Shown one piece after another: positions 41,927 to 52,189 of a stretch of DNA of 64,000 nucleotides. The DNA is from Brevibacillus sp. DP1.3A (GTDB lineage Bacteria > Bacillota > Bacilli > Brevibacillales > Brevibacillaceae). A program made the position numbers and the translations under genes. The notes under the pieces are model-generated. The model searched no databases. It was given only the letters and a program-made list of their open reading frames with translations, and was not told the DNA's origin. Every line of letters begins with the position of its first letter. Within the stretch, counting starts at the first letter, position 1. The stretch spans positions 3,145,001 to 3,209,000 of the forward strand of contig NZ_CP085876.1 of the NCBI RefSeq assembly GCF_013284245.2, read 5' to 3'.

Positions 41927-42142
41927 CTACCAGTTAAACCATTTGAGTAGCGCAAGCACTTCTTGACGCTTGGCCTCAGGTAGCTTGTCGAGTCTGCGCA
42001 AGAGAAGATCGATTCGCATGCGCTGTTCCACTTCGGATTCAGGTACCTTTTGCCCCTTCACCCATTGTCGTTTCAGGCGGACGGGATCTATATCAGATAT
42101 GATCCGAAGCAGCTTTCTTTCCAACAAATCTAAGGAAGCCAT
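41927..42142 (-). CDS. Hypothetical small protein
   Basis: 71 residues, helical and basic, starting MASLDLLERKLLRIISDIDP, ending LKWFNW. No family recognised. AGAGGG precedes the ATG. Confidence 0.6.
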   Translation of the reverse strand: MASLDLLERKLLRIISDIDPVRLKRQWVKGQKVPESEVEQRMRIDLLLRRLDKLPEAKRQEVLALLKWFNW

Positions 42143-42266
42143 AGTTGAAACCCTCTTTTTCGTTTAATCCGTTTCTTCTATTATAACACGGGTACATAAA
42201 GAAACCATGATTGGCGCACAATGGTAAAGGTGTTGAATATAACCCTTTGTAGGAGGCGTATCGATT

Positions 42267-42485
42267 ATGGCGAAGCCGGATGACCGTTCTGACAACGCAG
42301 AAAAGCTTCAACAGATGATTTCCAATACGGAAGAGAACATTCGTGAGTCCGAGGATTACCTGACGGCTCATGCTGGGGAGATTTCTGCTGAGGAAAAAGC
42401 AACCCTCGAAGCAAAGAATCAGCGTCGTGAAGAAAGCATCGAGGGATATCGCGCGGAAATCAAGGATGAATCTTCGCAGGCTTAA
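42267..42485 (+). CDS. tlp: Small acid-soluble spore protein Tlp
   Basis: 72 residues. MAKPDDRSDNAEKLQQMISN and AKNQRREESIEGYRAEIKDE are the characteristic ends of Tlp, a minor SASP made in the forespore. AGGAGG precedes the ATG at about eight nt. Monocistronic with its own terminator. Confirms an endospore former. Confidence 0.95.
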   Translation: MAKPDDRSDNAEKLQQMISNTEENIRESEDYLTAHAGEISAEEKATLEAKNQRREESIEGYRAEIKDESSQA

Positions 42486-42495
42486 CCTTGCTACC

Positions 42496-42537
42496 GAACG
42501 TCTGGCGCCAACTACGCGTCAGGCGTTTTTTTCATTC
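42496..42537 (+). terminator. Terminator of tlp
   Basis: Imperfect stem ACGTCTGGCGCC / CGCGTCAGGCGT with TTTTTT. Confidence 0.7.
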
Positions 42538-42607
42538 TATCGGGCAAAAGTGCAACAAAACATGATTTGTTTTGCGAAACATGGTAATCTGTAATGGTAC
42601 AAATTGA

Positions 42608-43738
<1,131 letters not shown>

Positions 43739-43759
43739 GATAGACGGGGGAAGCACTCG

Positions 43760-44089
43760 GTGGATGCTACGAAAAAATCAAAAGTGATTATCGTTTCGTT
43801 TTTGGCGGGAGCGGTTCTCTTGGCGATCATCTCTTATTTCGGGATGGCCTCCTTGGGTAAGGAGCATATGGCGACGATTCAAAACGTCATCAAGGAGAAC
43901 GGTGGGGTTGTTACCGCAGGTGGAGTGACAGCGGTTCCGCTGGAGGAAAGTCCTTTTACTAACAGCGGAAAAGGAAATACCATCTACCGAATCTACTATT
44001 CGAAAGATGGGCAAACGTTGACGGCTTGGTATCGCGCTGATAACGAATCCTCCATCAAGAAAGAGCCGGAAGCATGGATTCTGCCGTAA
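43760..44089 (+). CDS. Hypothetical single-span membrane protein
   Basis: 109 residues: N-terminal span VIIVSFLAGAVLLAIISYF, then an extracellular domain of about 75 residues with IYRIYYSKDGQTLTAWYRA. GTG start after GGGGGAAG. It lies 22 bp after mnmA; no family recognised. Confidence 0.72.
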   Translation: MDATKKSKVIIVSFLAGAVLLAIISYFGMASLGKEHMATIQNVIKENGGVVTAGGVTAVPLEESPFTNSGKGNTIYRIYYSKDGQTLTAWYRADNESSIKKEPEAWILP

Positions 44090-44128
44090 AAACAAGGATA
44101 AACCTGACTGGGAGAGTGAAGGCATCAC

Positions 44129-44641
44129 ATGACCCAATATGCTGGACTGCGTGAGCTAGCTGAACTGATTCGAAGACTCGAGCCAGAGTTAGCGGGTGCA
44201 CAATTAAGTATTCTTGCTCATGAAAATAAAGAGGGAATCGCAACGCTGTTAGTGGAAGGACTCGGGACGAAGGTTCCTGTCCAAAACAGCTCCGGCGAAT
44301 ATGCGAATCATTTGGCGGTTTTGCGTGTAGGAGCGAACAAGTACACCTTCGCGCAAGATTGGAGAGAAGTGTACATCAGTGAAATCAATTACTGCGCGTG
44401 TCGCATACCTCCAGGGGCCCATGGATTGTTAGTTCGCCATATCGATTATCCAGGCGTGATTTATGATGTCTCACGAAAACTGGCTGAACATCAAATCAAT
44501 GTTTCCAAGTTAAATGTATCGCGCGAGCAAAAAGGGAAGAATGCCCTGCTTATCTCTGTAACCGATGAAGAGATTACACCGACGATTGTATCTGCCATCG
44601 AAGAGCTACCCCAAATCACCAAAGTGTTATCTCTACAGTAA
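44129..44641 (+). CDS. ACT domain protein (PGDH/serine dehydratase regulatory-like)
   Basis: 170 residues. The C-terminal 70 residues form an ACT domain: LLVRHIDYPGVIYDVSRKL, EHQINVSKLNVSREQKG, ALLISVTDEEITP. The N-terminal part resembles the allosteric domain that precedes ACT in phosphoglycerate dehydrogenase. No catalytic domain, so a stand-alone amino-acid sensor is likely; ligand unknown. Confidence 0.8.
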   Translation: MTQYAGLRELAELIRRLEPELAGAQLSILAHENKEGIATLLVEGLGTKVPVQNSSGEYANHLAVLRVGANKYTFAQDWREVYISEINYCACRIPPGAHGLLVRHIDYPGVIYDVSRKLAEHQINVSKLNVSREQKGKNALLISVTDEEITPTIVSAIEELPQITKVLSLQ

Positions 44642-44656
44642 ACGAGTCATGATAAA

Positions 44657-44693
44657 CAAAAACTGCCCATTTTTAGCGGGCAGTTTTTTTCGT
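44657..44693. terminator. Bidirectional terminator
   Basis: AAAAACTGCCC / GGGCAGTTTTT, seven T residues on the plus side; overlaps the 3' end of the convergent esterase gene. Confidence 0.85.
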
Positions 44694-45494
44694 AGCGAAT
44701 TTGAGTCCCTGGTTAATTAAGACTGGTAAGACAGACGAATGATTTTCGTCAGCAAATTCTTTAAAGGAAGCCTTGATCTGACCTTTGCCCATGGATGACA
44801 ATCGTTCGATCATCGCCAGAGATTTTTCTTTGACCAAGAATCGCCCATCGTTTTCCAACTCTCCGATGGTGAGGAGCGCATAGACGTCGAGCTCATCTGT
44901 CAGCAGGCCAGGCAATTGACTCTCCTTCGCAAGCAGCACGCTCTCATTCCAGTGGATCGAGGGACTGCCAGCTATATACCGCTGAAAAGCGTGTGGTCTC
45001 GACAAAAGTACATGCAAGACAAACAAGCCACCTAGCGAATGTCCAAAAATCGCTTGCTGCGTCCGATCGATAGGGAAGTCGTTTTCGATACTAGGCTTGA
45101 GTTCCTCCTCCAAAAAGGTGAGGAACTGCTCCGCTCCCCCCATCTGAGGCCAGTCGGCTCCTTTTGGGTTGCCAGGAAGCTCTGAGGCGGGAACTTCATA
45201 CGTGTAATCAAAGAAACGAGCAGGATGGTACGGACCGTCCGTTGGATACCCAATCCCGACGACGATAGCAGGATACACGCCAGTTCGTTCAGGGCCACGT
45301 GATTGTATCCGTATCGCTTCGGTCATAGTTGCAAAAACAGAGTTACCATCTAGCAAATATATGACGGGAAAGCCTGATTCCGGAGGGGGATCGGCAGGTA
45401 TACTTACGAAAATGTGATAGTCACGCTCTTGATAAGTCATGATTTTACTGCAAGAACGAGGAATGACGACAGGTTGATAGTCGGTGCTTTTCAT
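44673..45494 (-). CDS. Alpha/beta hydrolase, BesA/Fes-like esterase
   Basis: 273 residues. Esterase D fold: FPVIYLLDGNSVFATM, nucleophile elbow IFGHSLGGLFVLHVL, SPSIHWNES, and the C-terminal ENHSSVLP that supplies the catalytic histidine. Relatives hydrolyse ferric trilactone siderophores (BesA, Fes/IroE). No iron box or siderophore gene is next to it, so the substrate is open. Confidence 0.82.
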   Translation of the reverse strand: MKSTDYQPVVIPRSCSKIMTYQERDYHIFVSIPADPPPESGFPVIYLLDGNSVFATMTEAIRIQSRGPERTGVYPAIVVGIGYPTDGPYHPARFFDYTYEVPASELPGNPKGADWPQMGGAEQFLTFLEEELKPSIENDFPIDRTQQAIFGHSLGGLFVLHVLLSRPHAFQRYIAGSPSIHWNESVLLAKESQLPGLLTDELDVYALLTIGELENDGRFLVKEKSLAMIERLSSMGKGQIKASFKEFADENHSSVLPVLINQGLKFATKKTAR

Positions 45495-45622
45495 GAGGGC
45501 TACTCTCCAATCTTTCCATGGCTAACCAACACGCACAAAATCTATTATATGAACGAGAACCAGAGATTGGCAATAGCCGAAAAAGGAGAATAGTTAGTTT
45601 TCGAAAAGAGCGCATACTGAGC

Positions 45623-45651
45623 TTGACTCCTACGATATATTGAGGTAAAGT
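45623..45651 (+). promoter_or_regulatory. Promoter of the nrd operon with possible NrdR boxes
   Basis: TTGACT, 17-nt spacer, TAAAGT. Two similar A+T-rich imperfect palindromes, CTACGATATATTGAG (45630) and CTACATATTGATG (45664), lie about 34 bp apart over and just after the -10 region, which is close to the usual three-turn spacing of paired NrdR boxes. The NrdR match is loose. Confidence 0.4.
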
Positions 45652-45682
45652 AAGTTTTACCAACTACATATTGATGCGGTAA

Positions 45683-45888
45683 GGTGTTTACCAACCCAGA
45701 TTTGGTAGACTTAATAGGGAAGTCGGTGAGAATCCGACGCGGTCCCGCCACTGTAATGAGAGAGTTCCATTTGCGAAAGAATGCCACTGATCGTGACCGA
45801 TCGGGAAGGTGAAAATGGAGCGATGATCCAGAGCCAGGAGACCTGCCTAACCGCTTGCACTGTTTAACCTACGGGAGATAGGGAAGTG
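45683..45888 (+). ncRNA. Cobalamin riboswitch upstream of nrdIEF
   Basis: AdoCbl-type aptamer: GGGAAGTCGGTGAGAATCCG, GCGGTCCCGCCACTG, a long variable arm, and the B12 box GCCAGGAGACCTGCC. Downstream, CACT-n-CCTACGGGAGATAGG-n-AGTG forms the P13 hairpin; its loop CGGGA is complementary to TCCCG in L5 (45743-45747), giving the known L5-L13 kissing loop. A terminator follows at 45935. B12 binding should stop transcription of the ribonucleotide reductase genes. Confidence 0.93.
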
Positions 45889-45934
45889 TTCGAGCGCTCA
45901 ATTCGCCTTGGCGAATTGCTAGATGGAAGTCATC

Positions 45935-45971
45935 ACGCGCATTCGGCATGTAAACGTCGGATGCGCTTTTA
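45935..45971 (+). terminator. Riboswitch-controlled terminator before nrdI
   Basis: GCGCATTCGGC / GTCGGATGCGC stem with TTTTA, behind a smaller hairpin AATTCGCC/GGCGAATT; expression platform of the riboswitch. Confidence 0.75.
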
Positions 45972-46025
45972 CTTTGGCTAAATAACATACATACAGAGTA
46001 AAAATAGCAGGATAGGATGAGGGAC

Positions 46026-46385
46026 ATGTTAATCGCTTATGATTCAAAAACAGGAAACGTCCGAAGATTCGTCAACAAAATTAATTTGCCACATGTGGAA
46101 ATTAATCAAGAAATGGTGCTGGACGAGCCGTTCATTTTGATAACATACACGACGGGATTCGGACAAGTGCCGGAGAAGGTGGCGACGTTCCTGAAGCGAA
46201 ATCATGTCAATCTGCGCGGAGTATCTGCCAGCGGCAACCGCAACTGGGGAACCAGCTTTGCCAAAAGCGCGGATACGATCGCGAGCCTATATGGCGTTCC
46301 GGTGATTTCTAAATTTGAACTGTCCGGTACCGGCCGTGACGTGGAACAATTTACGAGTGGGGTGGCAGCAATTGCGGCATATTGA
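46026..46385 (+). CDS. nrdI: Class Ib ribonucleotide reductase flavodoxin NrdI
   Basis: 119 residues. MLIAYDSKTGNVRRFVNKI start, FILITYTTGFGQVP and ASGNRNWGTSFAKSADTIA are NrdI hallmarks (FMN-binding loops). NrdI feeds superoxide to NrdF to build the Mn(III)2-tyrosyl radical. I choose ATG 46026; ATG 46017 three codons upstream abuts its ribosome binding site. The end overlaps the start of nrdE. Confidence 0.95.
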   Translation: MLIAYDSKTGNVRRFVNKINLPHVEINQEMVLDEPFILITYTTGFGQVPEKVATFLKRNHVNLRGVSASGNRNWGTSFAKSADTIASLYGVPVISKFELSGTGRDVEQFTSGVAAIAAY

Positions 46386-48456
46386 ATTGAACAACGAACT
46401 GATGCAGCGTGGCAACGACGGATTTTATCAACTGGAAAAGGATCGGGAAGCGGTTGCGGTCTTCATGGAAGAAGTGCAGTCCAACACGATGACTTTTGGC
46501 AGTGTCAAAGAACGCATGGACTATTTGATCGAGAATGACTTCTATGAAAACGTCTATGAAACATACACTGTTGAGCAGGTCGATGAAGTTTTCCGTTTGG
46601 CCTATGACGCTGATTTTCAATTTGCTTCGTACATGGCTATCTCCAAATTTTATAAAGATTACGCCTTGAAAACGAACGATAAATCGATGTACTTGGAGCA
46701 GTATCCAGACCGGGTGGCCGTAGTGGCACTGTCCCTTGGACAAGGTGACTTTGAGCTCGCCAAGCGTTTAACGGTCTCCATGATGGATCAACGCTTGCAG
46801 CCGGCGACACCAACCTTCCTGAACGCAGGCAAAAGCCGCCGTGGCGAAATGGTCTCCTGCTTCTTGCTCGAAATGGATGATTCACTGAACTCCATCAACT
46901 TTATTTTGGGAACTTGTATGCAGCTATCCAAAATTGGCGGCGGTGTAGCTGTGAACCTGTCCAAGCTTCGCGGACGAGGAGAGCCGATCAAAGGCGTCGA
47001 GGGGGCAGCAAAAGGTGTTATGCCCGTTCTCAAGCTGTTGGAGGATGCGTTTTCCTACGCGGATCAAATGGGGCAACGCAAAGGCTCAGGCGCAGCGTAC
47101 TACAACATCTTCGGCTGGGATATCAACGAGTTTCTCGATTGCAAAAAGATCAATGCCGATGAAAAAGCACGCATCAAAACGTTGTCCATCGGCCTGATCG
47201 TACCAAACGTGTTCTACAAGCTGGCTGAGGAAAACAAGCCATTGAATGTGTTTGCTCCGTACTCCGTGTACAAAGAATACGGCGTGCATCTGGATGATAT
47301 GGACCTCGATGATATGTACGAGGAGCTCTTGGCAAACGATCGCATCAAGAAAAAGACCGTCATGAGCGCACGCGAGATGTTGACCAAAATCGCGATGATT
47401 CAAATGGAATCGGGCTATCCGTACATCATGAACAAAACGAATGCGAACGACAACCATGCACTGAAAGATCTCGGTTCGGTGAAAATGTCCAACCTGTGCA
47501 CGGAAATCTTCCAGTTGCAGGAAACTTCGACGATTACCAATTACGGCGAGATGGATATTATTCGTCGCGATATTAGCTGCAATCTGGCATCGCTCAATAT
47601 CGTCAACGTGATGGAACGCAAAATGATCCGTGAATCCGTCCACGAAGGAATCGAAGCCATTACATCCGTGAGTGACATGACGCGTGTAGAAAACGCTCCA
47701 GGCGTTCAAAAGGCAAACCGTGAGCTGCACTCCGTAGGGCTTGGTGCGATGAACCTGAACGGTTATCTGGCAAAGAATAGAATCGCTTACGAAAGTGAAG
47801 AAGCCAAGGATTTCGCTCGTACGTTTTTCATGATGATGAACTTCTACTCCTTGGAAAAAAGCATGGAAATCGCCAAGGAAACAGGCAATACCTTCTTGGG
47901 CTTTGAACAATCGGAATATGCAAAAGGCACTTATTTTAACAAGTACTTGACGAACGATTACAGCCCGCGGACGGAAAAAGCAAAGCTTCTCTTTGAAGGA
48001 ATGCACATTCCGACGCCAGAGGATTGGGCGGAACTACAACAAAAGGTGCAAAAGCATGGCGTTTACCATGCGTACCGTTTGGCAATTGCACCGACTCAGA
48101 GCATTTCCTACATTCAGAATGCGACTTCTAGTGTGATGCCAATCGTTGAGCATATCGAAACGAGAACGTATGCCAACTCGACGACGTATTACCCGATGCC
48201 GTACTTGTCGCAGGAAAACTATTTTTACTACAAATCGGCGTATGTAATCGATCAATTCAAAGTGATTGATCTGATTGCCGAAATTCAAGAGCACATCGAC
48301 CAAGGAATTTCGACTGTGCTGCACGTGAACAGCAATATTTCAACCAGAGAACTGGCTCGCTATTACATTTACGCAGCGAAAAAAGGTCTGAAGTCACTCT
48401 ACTATACCCGTACGAAGCATTTGACTGTAGAAGAGTGCATTAGCTGCGCTATTTAG
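46372..48456 (+). CDS. nrdE: Class Ib ribonucleoside-diphosphate reductase alpha subunit NrdE
   Basis: 694 residues from TTG 46372, which gives the family's normal N terminus LRHIELNNELMQRG and follows GTGGGGTGG; in-frame upstream codons are inside nrdI. Active-site set N-x-C-x-E in MSNLCTEIFQ, redox cysteines in MVSCFLLEMDDS, a loop PATPTFLNAG, the dinucleotide specificity region, and C-terminal EECISCAI that is re-reduced by NrdH-type redoxin. No nrdH is seen here. It reduces ribonucleoside diphosphates aerobically without B12. Overlap of 14 bp with nrdI suggests coupling. Confidence 0.97.
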   Translation: MRHIELNNELMQRGNDGFYQLEKDREAVAVFMEEVQSNTMTFGSVKERMDYLIENDFYENVYETYTVEQVDEVFRLAYDADFQFASYMAISKFYKDYALKTNDKSMYLEQYPDRVAVVALSLGQGDFELAKRLTVSMMDQRLQPATPTFLNAGKSRRGEMVSCFLLEMDDSLNSINFILGTCMQLSKIGGGVAVNLSKLRGRGEPIKGVEGAAKGVMPVLKLLEDAFSYADQMGQRKGSGAAYYNIFGWDINEFLDCKKINADEKARIKTLSIGLIVPNVFYKLAEENKPLNVFAPYSVYKEYGVHLDDMDLDDMYEELLANDRIKKKTVMSAREMLTKIAMIQMESGYPYIMNKTNANDNHALKDLGSVKMSNLCTEIFQLQETSTITNYGEMDIIRRDISCNLASLNIVNVMERKMIRESVHEGIEAITSVSDMTRVENAPGVQKANRELHSVGLGAMNLNGYLAKNRIAYESEEAKDFARTFFMMMNFYSLEKSMEIAKETGNTFLGFEQSEYAKGTYFNKYLTNDYSPRTEKAKLLFEGMHIPTPEDWAELQQKVQKHGVYHAYRLAIAPTQSISYIQNATSSVMPIVEHIETRTYANSTTYYPMPYLSQENYFYYKSAYVIDQFKVIDLIAEIQEHIDQGISTVLHVNSNISTRELARYYIYAAKKGLKSLYYTRTKHLTVEECISCAI

Positions 48457-48511
48457 TGAACTCGATTTATAAATGGAAAAGCATCAAGCAAATAGAGAAG
48501 AGGAACGCCAT

Positions 48512-49462
48512 ATGAAAGCAGTCAATTGGAACAGGCCGGACGACGATTTTACGATGACGTTTTGGAATCAAAACATCATGCAGTTCTGGACGGATGATGA
48601 GATTCCGCTGTCAGATGACAAGATGTCCTGGATGGAGCTCAGTGCGACTGAACGCGACACATATAAAAAAGTATTGGGCGGTCTCACCTTGCTAGATACG
48701 GTTCAGGGTGGAGTAGGGATGCCGAAGATCATGGAGCATGTCGATGGACTACAAAGAAAAGCGGTTCTCGCCTTCATGGGCATGATGGAGCAAATCCATG
48801 CCAAATCGTACAGTAGTATTTTTACAACGCTGGCATCGACAGAAGAGATTGACGGTATTTTTTCGTGGGTAGAAAACAATCCACATCTGCAAAAGAAAGC
48901 GGCCCTCATCTCGAAACGCTATCAAGAAATTGAGAAACCGAAAGACTTATACATGGCGATGGTAGCGTCCGTCTTCCTGGAAAGCTATCTGTTTTATAGC
49001 GGCTTCTTCTATCCGCTCTATTTGGCGGGGCAAGGCAAGATGACAAGCAGCGGGGAAATTATCGATCTGATTGTTCGCGACGAGAGCATCCACGGACTCT
49101 ATGTCGGCGTTCTCGCGCAAGAAGTCTATCAAGGTCTGAGTGTGGTCGAGCAGGCCGCAGCAAAAGAGGAACTGTATGCCCTTTTGCACGAGCTGCAAGA
49201 AAATGAAGAGGCCTATACGACTTCGTTGTATACGGAAATCGGATTGGCTGAAGAGGTTCATGTGTACGTGCGCTATAATGCGAACAAGGCTTTGATGAAT
49301 CTGGGGCTGGACCCGCTATTCCCGGAGGAAGAAGTGAACCCGATCGTACTGAACGGTATTCGCACGCAGACGAAGCAGCATGACTTCTTCTCGAAAAAAG
49401 GAAATGGTTATGTCCGCACGCTAAACGTAGAGCCGTTGACCGATGATGATTTTAAATTCTAG
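48512..49462 (+). CDS. nrdF: Class Ib ribonucleotide reductase beta subunit NrdF
   Basis: 316 residues. Metal ligands in [26 protein letters not shown] and [13 protein letters not shown]; the radical tyrosine is in the SYSS segment area typical of NrdF. Holds the dimetal-tyrosyl radical and passes it to NrdE. ATG 48512 with GAGGAA upstream; the frame is open from 48473 without a site. Last gene of nrdIEF. Confidence 0.96.
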   Translation: MKAVNWNRPDDDFTMTFWNQNIMQFWTDDEIPLSDDKMSWMELSATERDTYKKVLGGLTLLDTVQGGVGMPKIMEHVDGLQRKAVLAFMGMMEQIHAKSYSSIFTTLASTEEIDGIFSWVENNPHLQKKAALISKRYQEIEKPKDLYMAMVASVFLESYLFYSGFFYPLYLAGQGKMTSSGEIIDLIVRDESIHGLYVGVLAQEVYQGLSVVEQAAAKEELYALLHELQENEEAYTTSLYTEIGLAEEVHVYVRYNANKALMNLGLDPLFPEEEVNPIVLNGIRTQTKQHDFFSKKGNGYVRTLNVEPLTDDDFKF

Positions 49463-49565
49463 TATGACAAAAAATGGATTCTGTGTTACTGTATGAACAG
49501 TATGCTGCCCTGCTAGTTTACTGGGGCACTTCACAGAACCACGATAACTTCATAAGAGTGGGAAC

Positions 49566-49771
49566 AGGTTCTTTGGTTATCAAGATCGACCAAGGATGAA
49601 AAGGGAAGTCGGTTAGAATCCGACACGGTCCCGCCACTGTATGAGGGGAGTCGGCACATTTATCAGCCACTGATCCAAACGGATTGGGAAGGCATGTGCA
49701 GATGATGATCCCAAAGTCAGGAGACCTGCCTGTTTCGACGACACTGCTTAACCTACGGGAGATAGGGAGGT
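49566..49771 (+). ncRNA. Cobalamin riboswitch upstream of metE
   Basis: Second AdoCbl-type aptamer: GGGAAGTCGGTTAGAATCCG, ACGGTCCCGCCACTG, variable arm, B12 box GTCAGGAGACCTGCC, then the P13 hairpin CACT-n-CCTACGGGAGATAGG-n-GGTG. L5 TCCCG (49629) is again complementary to L13 CGGGA (49756). The 3' part is nearly identical to that of the nrd riboswitch. Between nrdF and the aptamer I see only an imperfect hairpin TTCTGTG/CACAGAA. Confidence 0.94.
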
Positions 49772-49801
49772 GTTAGGATGCTGTGATCTCAGTGCTTATT
49801 T

Positions 49802-49845
49802 GGCATTTCTAACGTTCTTTTTGATCGTTGGAGATGCCTTTTTTA
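49802..49845 (+). terminator. Riboswitch-controlled terminator before metE
   Basis: GGCAT-TCTAACG / CGTTGGAGATGCC stem with TTTTTT; terminates when B12 is bound. Confidence 0.85.
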
Positions 49846-49892
49846 TTGGGCGGATTCAAGTCAAGATCGAATAAAGAATGGAGAGGAAGCTC

Positions 49893-52175
49893 ATGAAAAG
49901 CAGCAATTTGGGATATCCACGGATCGGGAAGAACCGGGAGTGGAAAAAGGCATTGGAAGCATTTTGGGCAGGCACTATCGATGAGGAAAGCCTGGTACAG
50001 CAAATGGAGCAAATCCGTCACCAAAACCTGTTGCGTCAGCAGGAAAAAGGGGTCGAGCTGATCCCTGTGGGTGACTTTACGTACTACGATCACATGCTGG
50101 ATATGGCTGTGATGTTTGGAATGGTCCCCAAGCGTTATGAATACAAAGGAGGCCCGGTTTCTTTAGCCACATACTTCGCCATGGCTCGCGGTTCGAAGGA
50201 AGCTGTCGCCAGCGAAATGACGAAATGGTTTAACACGAACTACCATTATATCGTCCCGGAGTTCGGTGAACGACAACCAGCCATAACCGAGAATAAGCCT
50301 CTCCAAGCATATTTGGAGGCCAAGGAAAAGTTTGGCATCATCGGAAAGCCCGTCATTGTAGGCCCGTATACGTTTGTCAAATTGTCCAAAGGATATGAGA
50401 AAAACGAATTTGAGATCGTCGTGGATCAACTCGTTCCGCTTTACATAGACGTTCTCCGCGAGTTGGAGCTGCACGGCGTGGAATGGGTGCAAATCGATGA
50501 GCCTGCATTTGCACTGGATGTATCGGAGCTTGATCGCGCCATCATCAAACGTATCTATGCGCAAATCGGTCAAGCACTACCACATCTACAGTGCATGCTG
50601 CAAACCTATTTTGAAGCGGTGGATTGGTACGAGGAGCTGATTTCCTTACCAGTAAAAGGAATTGCTCTTGATTTTGTACACGGAGCGAAGCGCAATCTGA
50701 CCAATCTGAAAACACAGGGGTTTCCAGCAGACAAGATTCTCGGAGCGGGAATCATCGACGGTCGAAACATATGGCGTGCGTCCATTGAGGAGAAGTGGGA
50801 GCTGATCAAAGAAATTTCCGAGATCGTACCACTCGAAAAGCTGTGGCTGCAGCCGTCCAGTAGTTTGTTGCATGTACCTGTAACGGTTGAAGCAGAGAGC
50901 GACTTGCCAGAGGAAGTCATGCCTGCATTGGCGTTTGCCGACGAAAAACTGGGGGAAGTACAGCTCTTAGTCCAAGGATTCCGATATGGTAAGTATGTCA
51001 TTTCGAAAGAGATCGCCCAAAATGAAGCGGACTTGCTGAAGCTGGCATTATCTCCAGCGAGGAATCGTCGAGGAGTGCAGAATGCTTTACGTCAAATAGC
51101 TGCAGCAAAACTTGAAAGAAGTGTTCCTTATCTCGAACGTCGAGAGATTCAACAAAATACGTGGAAGTTGCCACTGTTGCCAACTACTACAATCGGAAGC
51201 TTCCCTCAGACGGCGGAGGTTCGCCAAGCCCGACAGCAGTTTAAAAAAGGGAATTGGACAGTGGAACAATACGATGCTTTCATTCAGGCGCAAATCAAGG
51301 AATGGATTGAGATACAAGAAGAGCTCGGTCTAGATGTCCTCGTCCATGGTGAGTTCGAACGAACCGATATGGTTGAGTATTTTGGCGAAAAGCTCGATGG
51401 CTTTTTGTTCACGAAAAACGGCTGGGTTCAGTCATATGGCTCGCGCTGCGTCAAGCCACCTATTATTTACGGAGATGTGGAGTTTGTAGCACCGATGACG
51501 GTCAAAGAAAGTGTGTATGCAAAATCATTGACCCCCAAACCAATGAAGGGCATGTTAACTGGCCCAGCAACCATTCTGAATTGGTCGTTTGCTCGAGTCG
51601 ATGTCTCCAGACAAGAAGTGTGCGAGCAAATCGCGTTGGCATTGCGAAAAGAAGTAGAAGCCTTGGAAGAAGCAGGGATTCTCATGATTCAAGTCGATGA
51701 ACCAGCGCTGCGCGAAGGATTGCCGCTCAAAAACGAAGAGCAGGCAGCTTATCTCGAATGGGCTGTCAGAGCGTTTCGTCTAGCGACCTCTACCGTTGCG
51801 CCGAGCACACAGATTCATACACATATGTGCTATTGCGAATTCCATGATTTCATGGATGTCATCAGCGAACTCGATGCCGATGTGATTTCGATTGAAACTT
51901 CACGCAGCCATGGAGAGCTCGTGTCTGTATTCGAAACAGGTACGTATGACAAAGGCATCGGGCTCGGCGTATACGATATCCATAGTCCCCGAATTCCAGC
52001 TGTCTCAGAAATGGAAGATATGGTAGCACGAGGTGTACAAGTACTTCCACCAGATCAATTTTGGATTAACCCGGATTGCGGGCTGAAGACAAGAGGGAGA
52101 GAAGAAACCGTTCAGTCATTACGAAACATGGTTACGGCAACGAAGGCGATTCGGAGTCGTTTGACAGCCCAGTAG
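49893..52175 (+). CDS. metE: Cobalamin-independent methionine synthase MetE
   Basis: 760 residues, full length. N-terminal SSNLGYPRIGKNREWKKALE; C-terminal domain begins LLPTTTIGSFPQT; zinc ligands in HTHMCYCEF and NPDCGLKTRG plus a glutamate in between; folate-site HGEFERTDMVEYFGE. Transfers methyl from methyltetrahydrofolate (polyglutamate) to homocysteine. ATG 49893 follows AGAGGAAG; ATG 49878 lies upstream of that site. B12-repressed through the riboswitch, so a B12-dependent MetH is expected elsewhere. Confidence 0.97.
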   Translation: MKSSNLGYPRIGKNREWKKALEAFWAGTIDEESLVQQMEQIRHQNLLRQQEKGVELIPVGDFTYYDHMLDMAVMFGMVPKRYEYKGGPVSLATYFAMARGSKEAVASEMTKWFNTNYHYIVPEFGERQPAITENKPLQAYLEAKEKFGIIGKPVIVGPYTFVKLSKGYEKNEFEIVVDQLVPLYIDVLRELELHGVEWVQIDEPAFALDVSELDRAIIKRIYAQIGQALPHLQCMLQTYFEAVDWYEELISLPVKGIALDFVHGAKRNLTNLKTQGFPADKILGAGIIDGRNIWRASIEEKWELIKEISEIVPLEKLWLQPSSSLLHVPVTVEAESDLPEEVMPALAFADEKLGEVQLLVQGFRYGKYVISKEIAQNEADLLKLALSPARNRRGVQNALRQIAAAKLERSVPYLERREIQQNTWKLPLLPTTTIGSFPQTAEVRQARQQFKKGNWTVEQYDAFIQAQIKEWIEIQEELGLDVLVHGEFERTDMVEYFGEKLDGFLFTKNGWVQSYGSRCVKPPIIYGDVEFVAPMTVKESVYAKSLTPKPMKGMLTGPATILNWSFARVDVSRQEVCEQIALALRKEVEALEEAGILMIQVDEPALREGLPLKNEEQAAYLEWAVRAFRLATSTVAPSTQIHTHMCYCEFHDFMDVISELDADVISIETSRSHGELVSVFETGTYDKGIGLGVYDIHSPRIPAVSEMEDMVARGVQVLPPDQFWINPDCGLKTRGREETVQSLRNMVTATKAIRSRLTAQ

Positions 52176-52189
52176 GGAAGGTGCACACG

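Noticed and set aside
44673..45494. Esterase as part of a siderophore locus
   Set aside because: The fold resembles BesA/Fes, but there is no iron box, transporter or siderophore synthase beside it, and the Dap genes are 40 kb away. Linking them would be speculation.
47086..48006. 306-codon minus-strand frame opposite nrdE
   Set aside because: It is a shadow of the strongly coding nrdE frame, has no ribosome binding site and its protein has no recognisable features. The same holds for the other long antisense frames over metE, mnmA and the DUF4310/4311 genes.
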